Positions 6,069 through 9,218 of a DNA stretch of 9,218 bases are shown piece by piece. A program made the position numbers and the translations under genes. Within the stretch, counting starts at the first letter, position 1; the number at the start of each line of letters is the position of its first letter. The stretch spans positions 1 to 9,218 of the forward strand of contig JBLMWU010000310.1 in the NCBI GenBank assembly GCA_050257395.1, in the 5' to 3' direction. The notes under the pieces are model-generated. The model saw nothing but the letters and a program-made list of their open reading frames with translations. It ran no database searches and was not told where the DNA came from. This DNA is from JAIRTY01 sp050257395 (GTDB lineage Bacteria > Actinomycetota > Actinomycetes > Streptosporangiales > Streptosporangiaceae).

Positions 6069-7498
6069 TCATGGGGTGGGCGGTGAGGGGGCGAAGGGCT
6101 GGACGTCGCCGCGGCAGTGCGTGGTCTTCGGCGCCGGGGCCTGCGGGCGCATCAGGTAGCCGAAGACCGCGCTGTCGACACAGGCGGACGTCCCCGCAGC
6201 CTCGTGGCCCCAGCTGTCGCTGGAGACCAGGCGGCTGTTGGGCAGCAGCCGTGCGACTTTCACGGCGCTGGTGTAGCTGGTGGCGGGATCCCACCAGTTG
6301 CCGACCACCAGAATGGGTGCGGCCGTGCGATGGCTGAACGGGCCCCGGTAGACGTCCTCGTCCTGCGCGGTCCAGGTGTTCCGCGCGCACTGGACCGTGA
6401 ACCAGGCAAAGTACGCCCCGAAGTACCTGGCCCGGCGGTCGGCGGCAGCGGCGGCCGCAGGCCATGAGGCGGCGTCCGCGGCGTGCAGGCCGTCAGTGCA
6501 CAGCGTCCCGGACTGGGCTTCGAGCTGGTTGTCGTAGCCCTGACCCGGCCGCACCACCGGGTGGCGGCTCAGGAAACGCCGGACCACAGCTGCGCGGCCG
6601 GGGCCACCCCCGCCGGCCGCGGTGAGCCGCGCCAGGTCGGTCAGGTCGGCGAAGAGGCCCCGGTATCCGTCGGGCTGGTGCGGCCACTGCCAGGTGTCAG
6701 CGATCAGGTTCGCGTAGGTGAAGGTGGTCGCCCTGGTCCCGGGGGCGGCGAGGTGCAGCGGGCGCACCCGGAGCCGGCGGGCCAGCCGGCCGAACCGGGC
6801 CGGGGTGTCCGCGGTGGCGAAGGAGCACCGGGACCGGCCGGCCCGCTGGCAGAGTTCCAGCAGCTCGTGCAGCGCGCGGTAGCTGGCGGCAGCGGAGCCG
6901 ATCCGGTCGAAGACCGGCACCCCCGCCGTGCCGGGGGTGCCGGCGAGTGCCTGCGGGTCGATGATGCCGTCGATCGCCACCGCCCGGACCCGGCCGGGGA
7001 ACATGTTCGCGTAGACCAGCCCGAGGTAGCAGCCATAGGACTCGCCGAAGAACGTCAGCTTGCGGTCGCCAACGGCGCGCCGCAGGACATCCAGGTCGAG
7101 CGCGTCCTCCGTGGTGGACATCTCCGGCGCGACCGGCCGGGCCGTGGTGGAGCAGGCCCGGCCGAGCGCCCGGGCGGCGCGGATCCAGGAACGCTGCTGG
7201 GCCGGCGTGACGGGGAAGCCGGAGCGGATGGTGGTGAGCGGGGCCTCGGCACGGGTCTGCTCCGGCTTGGTGGCGAAGCACCTGATCTGCGTGCTGCCGG
7301 CCGCTCCGCGCGGGTCGACCCCGACGATGTCGAACCGGTCGAGGATGGCCCTGGGCAGGGCCTGCGGTACCAGCGCGGCAAAGTCCCTGCCACGAAGGCC
7401 GCAGGCGCGATGAGGCGCGCGTCGCGCCAGCGGGGACCGTGCCCGTGCTGTGTCCGGGCCCGCTCGCTCGCACCGGCGCGGTGTGGGGCTGTTGTCAT
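6069..7498 (-). pseudogene. Tripeptidyl-aminopeptidase-like S33 hydrolase with internal 5' deletion
   Basis: From 7391 down to 6069 this is a well-preserved S33/TAP-like hydrolase: RFDIVGVDPRG, the nucleophile elbow FFGESYG (Ser at 7040-7038), and the TAP-like C-terminal domain with NWWDPAT (Asp) and DSWGHEA (His), ending near HCRGDVQPF. What is missing is the N-terminal part of the catalytic fold, including the VPLDY-like strand and the NPGGPGxSG oxyanion loop that normally directly precedes GRDF. Upstream, in the frame one base off, ATG 7498 (with GGTGG about 5 bases before it) begins a 38-residue peptide with basic residues then LIAPAAFVAG, like the start of a signal peptide. The two frames meet near 7384-7395. 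I infer a deletion of roughly 80-110 codons that joined signal peptide and mature domain out of frame. The catalytic frame stays open upstream to GTG 7571, but that N-terminus is unlike the family and overlaps a terminator hairpin. Intact relatives are secreted exopeptidases; this copy is probably inactive. Confidence 0.8.
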
Positions 7499-7554
7499 GC
7501 CGACCACCGTTCCGCACCGGCTCCGCCCGGTCACGGGGGGCCGCCGGACAGTCA

Positions 7555-7576
7555 GGGGTGTGGCCTGCCACACCCC
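7555..7576 (-). terminator. Hairpin after the response regulator gene
   Basis: GGGGTGTGGC (7555-7564) and GCCACACCCC (7567-7576) form a perfect inverted repeat; with a realistic loop the stem is 9 bp and the loop CCTG. It lies 33 bases downstream of the response regulator stop (7610) in the direction of transcription, so it probably ends the two-component operon. It also shows that a start at 7571 for the following peptidase gene is unlikely. Confidence 0.65.
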
Positions 7577-7609
7577 CGGTCAGCGGGGGCGGGTGCCGGA
7601 GGAGCGCGC

Positions 7610-8317
7610 TCAGGCCCTGAGGTAGGCCAGAACCGCGAGCACCCGCCGGTGCTGGGCGTCGTCGGGCGGCAGGCCGAGCTTGGCGAAGATGTTGCCGATG
7701 TGCTTCTCCACCGCGCTGCCGGAGAGCACCAGCCGCTGGGCGATGGCGGCGTTGGAATGACCCTCGGCCATCAGTGCGAGGAGCTCCCGTTCACGGGCGG
7801 TCAGCGCCCCCAGGGCGCTGTCCCGGCGTCGCCCGGCCAGCAGCTGGGCGACGACCTGGGGGTCGAGCACCGTCGCGCCGCGGGCGACCCGGTCCAGGGC
7901 GTCCAGGAACTCCTCAACCTTGGCGACCCGGTCCTTCAGCAGATAGCCGACCGCGCCGGCGCCGTCCGCGAGCAGATCGGCGGCGTAGGTCGCCTCCACA
8001 TACTGGCTGAGCACCAGCATGGGGGCGCGCGGCAGGTGAGAGCGGGCGGTGATCGCCGCGCGCAGGCCCTCGTCCGTGTGCGTCGGCGGCATCCGTACGT
8101 CGACGACCGACACATCCGGGCGGTGCATGAGCACCGCGTCCACCAGGGCGGGGCCGTCACCGACCGCGGCCACCACCTGGTGACCGTCCTCGGCGAGCAG
8201 GCGGACCAGGCCCTCGCGGAGCAGTACCGCGTCGTCGGCCACGACGATCCGCAGCGGTCCGCGGGCTGTCCGTTCCGGCGCTGGCCCGGGCGCCGCGTCG
8301 CCTGGGGTCAGCAGCAC
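7610..8317 (-). CDS. NarL/FixJ-type LuxR response regulator
   Basis: The protein has 235 residues. The receiver domain starts at LRIVVADD (acidic pair Asp28, Asp29), has the phospho-acceptor Asp73 in VSVVDVRMPP, Ser104 in LVLSQYVEA and the conserved Lys128 in YLLKDRV. After a linker comes the DNA-binding domain: LTARERELLALMAEGHSNAA, then LSGSAVEKHIGNIFAKLGL (about 172-217). All phosphorylation residues are present, so it should be functional. The start is GTG 8317, inside the end of the kinase gene (8-base stop/start overlap region), with GGAG 5 bases before it. The frame is open further upstream to 8644, but that extension is a shadow of the kinase. It is the cognate partner of the upstream kinase. 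With that kinase frameshifted it may now act as an orphan regulator or accept phosphate from another kinase. Confidence 0.93.
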   Translation of the reverse strand: MLLTPGDAAPGPAPERTARGPLRIVVADDAVLLREGLVRLLAEDGHQVVAAVGDGPALVDAVLMHRPDVSVVDVRMPPTHTDEGLRAAITARSHLPRAPMLVLSQYVEATYAADLLADGAGAVGYLLKDRVAKVEEFLDALDRVARGATVLDPQVVAQLLAGRRRDSALGALTARERELLALMAEGHSNAAIAQRLVLSGSAVEKHIGNIFAKLGLPPDDAQHRRVLAVLAYLRA

Positions 8318-8326
8318 GGCAGCTCC
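8308..8326 (-). promoter_or_regulatory. Translational coupling site between kinase and response regulator
   Basis: The minus strand reads GGAG (8326-8323), five bases, GTG (8317-8315), CTGC, TGA (8310-8308). The ribosome binding site and the GTG of the regulator lie within the last codons of the kinase, and the kinase stop follows within ten bases. This arrangement normally ties regulator synthesis to kinase translation. It means that early termination in the frameshifted kinase could lower expression of the regulator. Confidence 0.8.
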
Positions 8327-9218
8327 GCGGTGATCGTCGTCGGCCCGCCGTCCGGGCTGGCGACCCGCAGCCTGCCGCCGGCCGCGTGCAGCCGGTCGTC
8401 CAGCCCCCGCAGCCCGTGTCCCTTGCCGAGAGCCGCGCCGCCCACTCCGTCGTCCGTCACCCAGACCCGCAGGGTTGCCTCCCGGTGGCGCAGCCCGACC
8501 GCACAGCGGCGGGCGCGGCTGTGCTTGGCCACGTTGGTCAGGGCCTCGGCGATCACGAAATACGCGGCCGTCTCGACGGCGGCGTCCAGGCGGCGGTGCA
8601 GCGGTCGGCATCCAGTTCGGCGGGCACGGTGCAGCGCGCGGCAAGGGCGGTGAGCGCCTCGTGCAGGCCGCGGTCGACGAGGATCGGCGGGGCGATGCCG
8701 CGCGACAGGGCGCGCAGCTCGTCCAGTGCCTCCTGGGTCTGGGCGATCGCGTCGGTGAGGGCCTGCCGGGCAGCCTCCGGCCTGCTATCGAGGTGGTGCT
8801 GGGCGCGGCCCAGTTCCATCGCCAGGCGGACCAGCCGCTGCTGGGGTTCGTCGTGGATGTCGCGTTCGAGCCGGCGCAGCGCGGCCGCCTCAGCTGTCAT
8901 AGCGGCGACGGTCTGCGCGCGGGCGGTGTCCCGCTCCTGCTCCAGCCCGCTGATCCGGCGGTGCAGCGCGGACGAGTCAGACAGCAGCGCCTGCCCCAGC
9001 CCGGTCTGGGCGGCGACGCACGCCCAGGCCACCAGCGGGAGAGTGGACAGCACCAGCAGGCCGAGCGCGGTCCCGAAGGCGAGCCGATCAGCCGGCGACG
9101 TCAGCCCCAGGCTTACGGCGATGTGGGACTGCGCGCTGCCCGCGTGCAGGGTCATGGGCCGCAGCGACGCGGAGGGCATCTGCGGGGCGCGCAGGGCAGA
9201 CGTGGCGGCGCCGAGGCC
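8308..9218 (-). pseudogene. NarL-type sensor histidine kinase, frameshifted and open at the right edge
   Basis: The frame enters from base 9218 with no stop; ATG 9179 is possible but the N-terminal sensor part probably continues outside. A membrane helix (TALGLLVLSTLPLVAWACV, about 9080-9020) and a coiled coil (GLEQERDTARAQ) lead to the HisKA_3 box RRLERDIHDEPQQRLVRLAM; the phospho-acceptor His is at 8855-8853. ALSRGIAPPILVDRGL follows. At 8592-8597 the frame breaks: the first frame ends at a TGA near 8553 after RRPRIS, while the other frame continues with RLDAAVETAAYFVIAEALTN, DDGVGG (G1) and GHGLRGLDDRL (G2), the HATPase domain, to the stop at 8308. Restoring one G (ACCGCC to ACCGGCC) would give TGRLDAAVETAAYF and mend the protein, so a single-base deletion is the simplest cause. 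As it stands the product has the His but no ATP-binding domain. Sequence error is a real alternative. Confidence 0.88.

Noticed and set aside
7499..7571. GTG 7571 as the start of the peptidase
   Set aside because: It lies within the 7555-7576 hairpin, and the resulting first 60 residues contain no signal peptide and do not resemble the family.
8308..8556. HATPase fragment as a separate small gene starting at GTG 8556
   Set aside because: The GTG lies inside the conserved AAYFVIAEALTN segment of the kinase, so this is the 3' part of the frameshifted gene.
8318..8644. N-terminal extension of the response regulator to 8644
   Set aside because: This part overlaps the kinase ATPase domain in another frame and is low-complexity; GTG 8317 has a GGAG site and the receiver domain begins soon after it.
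6483..8653. Long plus-strand frames opposite the peptidase and two-component genes
   Set aside because: Low-complexity antisense shadows of genes with clear motifs on the minus strand.

Overview
The window is uniformly very GC-rich and its coding strands carry G or C at almost every third position. Protein families (a LAL-type LuxR regulator, NarL-type two-component proteins, a secreted S33-type peptidase) and GTG/TTG starts point to a high-GC actinomycete, Streptomyces-like or a related order. The genus cannot be told from the sequence alone.

Layout. 1-303 (minus): a small secreted or membrane-anchored protein, open at the left edge. 304-431: its upstream region, with an array of 21-bp direct repeats. 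432-3023 (minus): a large ATP-binding LuxR (LAL) regulator. 3024-3188: divergent intergenic region holding two near-identical palindromes placed over a good promoter. 3189-4173 (plus): a five-helix membrane segment followed, in a different reading frame, by a His-rich exodomain; I read this as one gene broken by an internal deletion or frameshift. 4288-4599 (plus): a small AhpD/carboxymuconolactone-decarboxylase-like protein without the usual cysteines. 4626-4653: a strong hairpin shared by convergent genes. 5957 to 4689 (minus): alpha/beta hydrolase followed by a VOC/glyoxalase-fold protein. 6025-6060: terminator hairpin. 6069-7498 (minus): a tripeptidyl-aminopeptidase-like hydrolase that has lost the region between its signal peptide and its oxyanion loop. 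7555-7576: hairpin closing the two-component operon. 7610-8317 (minus): intact NarL-type response regulator, translationally coupled to a sensor histidine kinase (8308-9218, minus) that is frameshifted and open at the right edge.

How it works together. The window looks like a regulatory and accessory stretch rather than one pathway. Two signalling units (LAL regulator, kinase/response regulator pair) flank small enzymes of unknown substrate. The recurring theme is damage: three of the nine loci have a reading-frame break or missing internal segment, while their remaining motifs are well preserved. This suggests recent mutation or sequence error rather than old decay. I see no CRISPR array, tRNA, rRNA, transposase, integrase, attachment site or recognisable biosynthetic cluster, and I do not see a convincing new multi-gene system. 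The most unusual signals are in non-coding DNA: six TTCC boxes at helical spacing before the small membrane protein, and the twin palindromes around the 3176 promoter.
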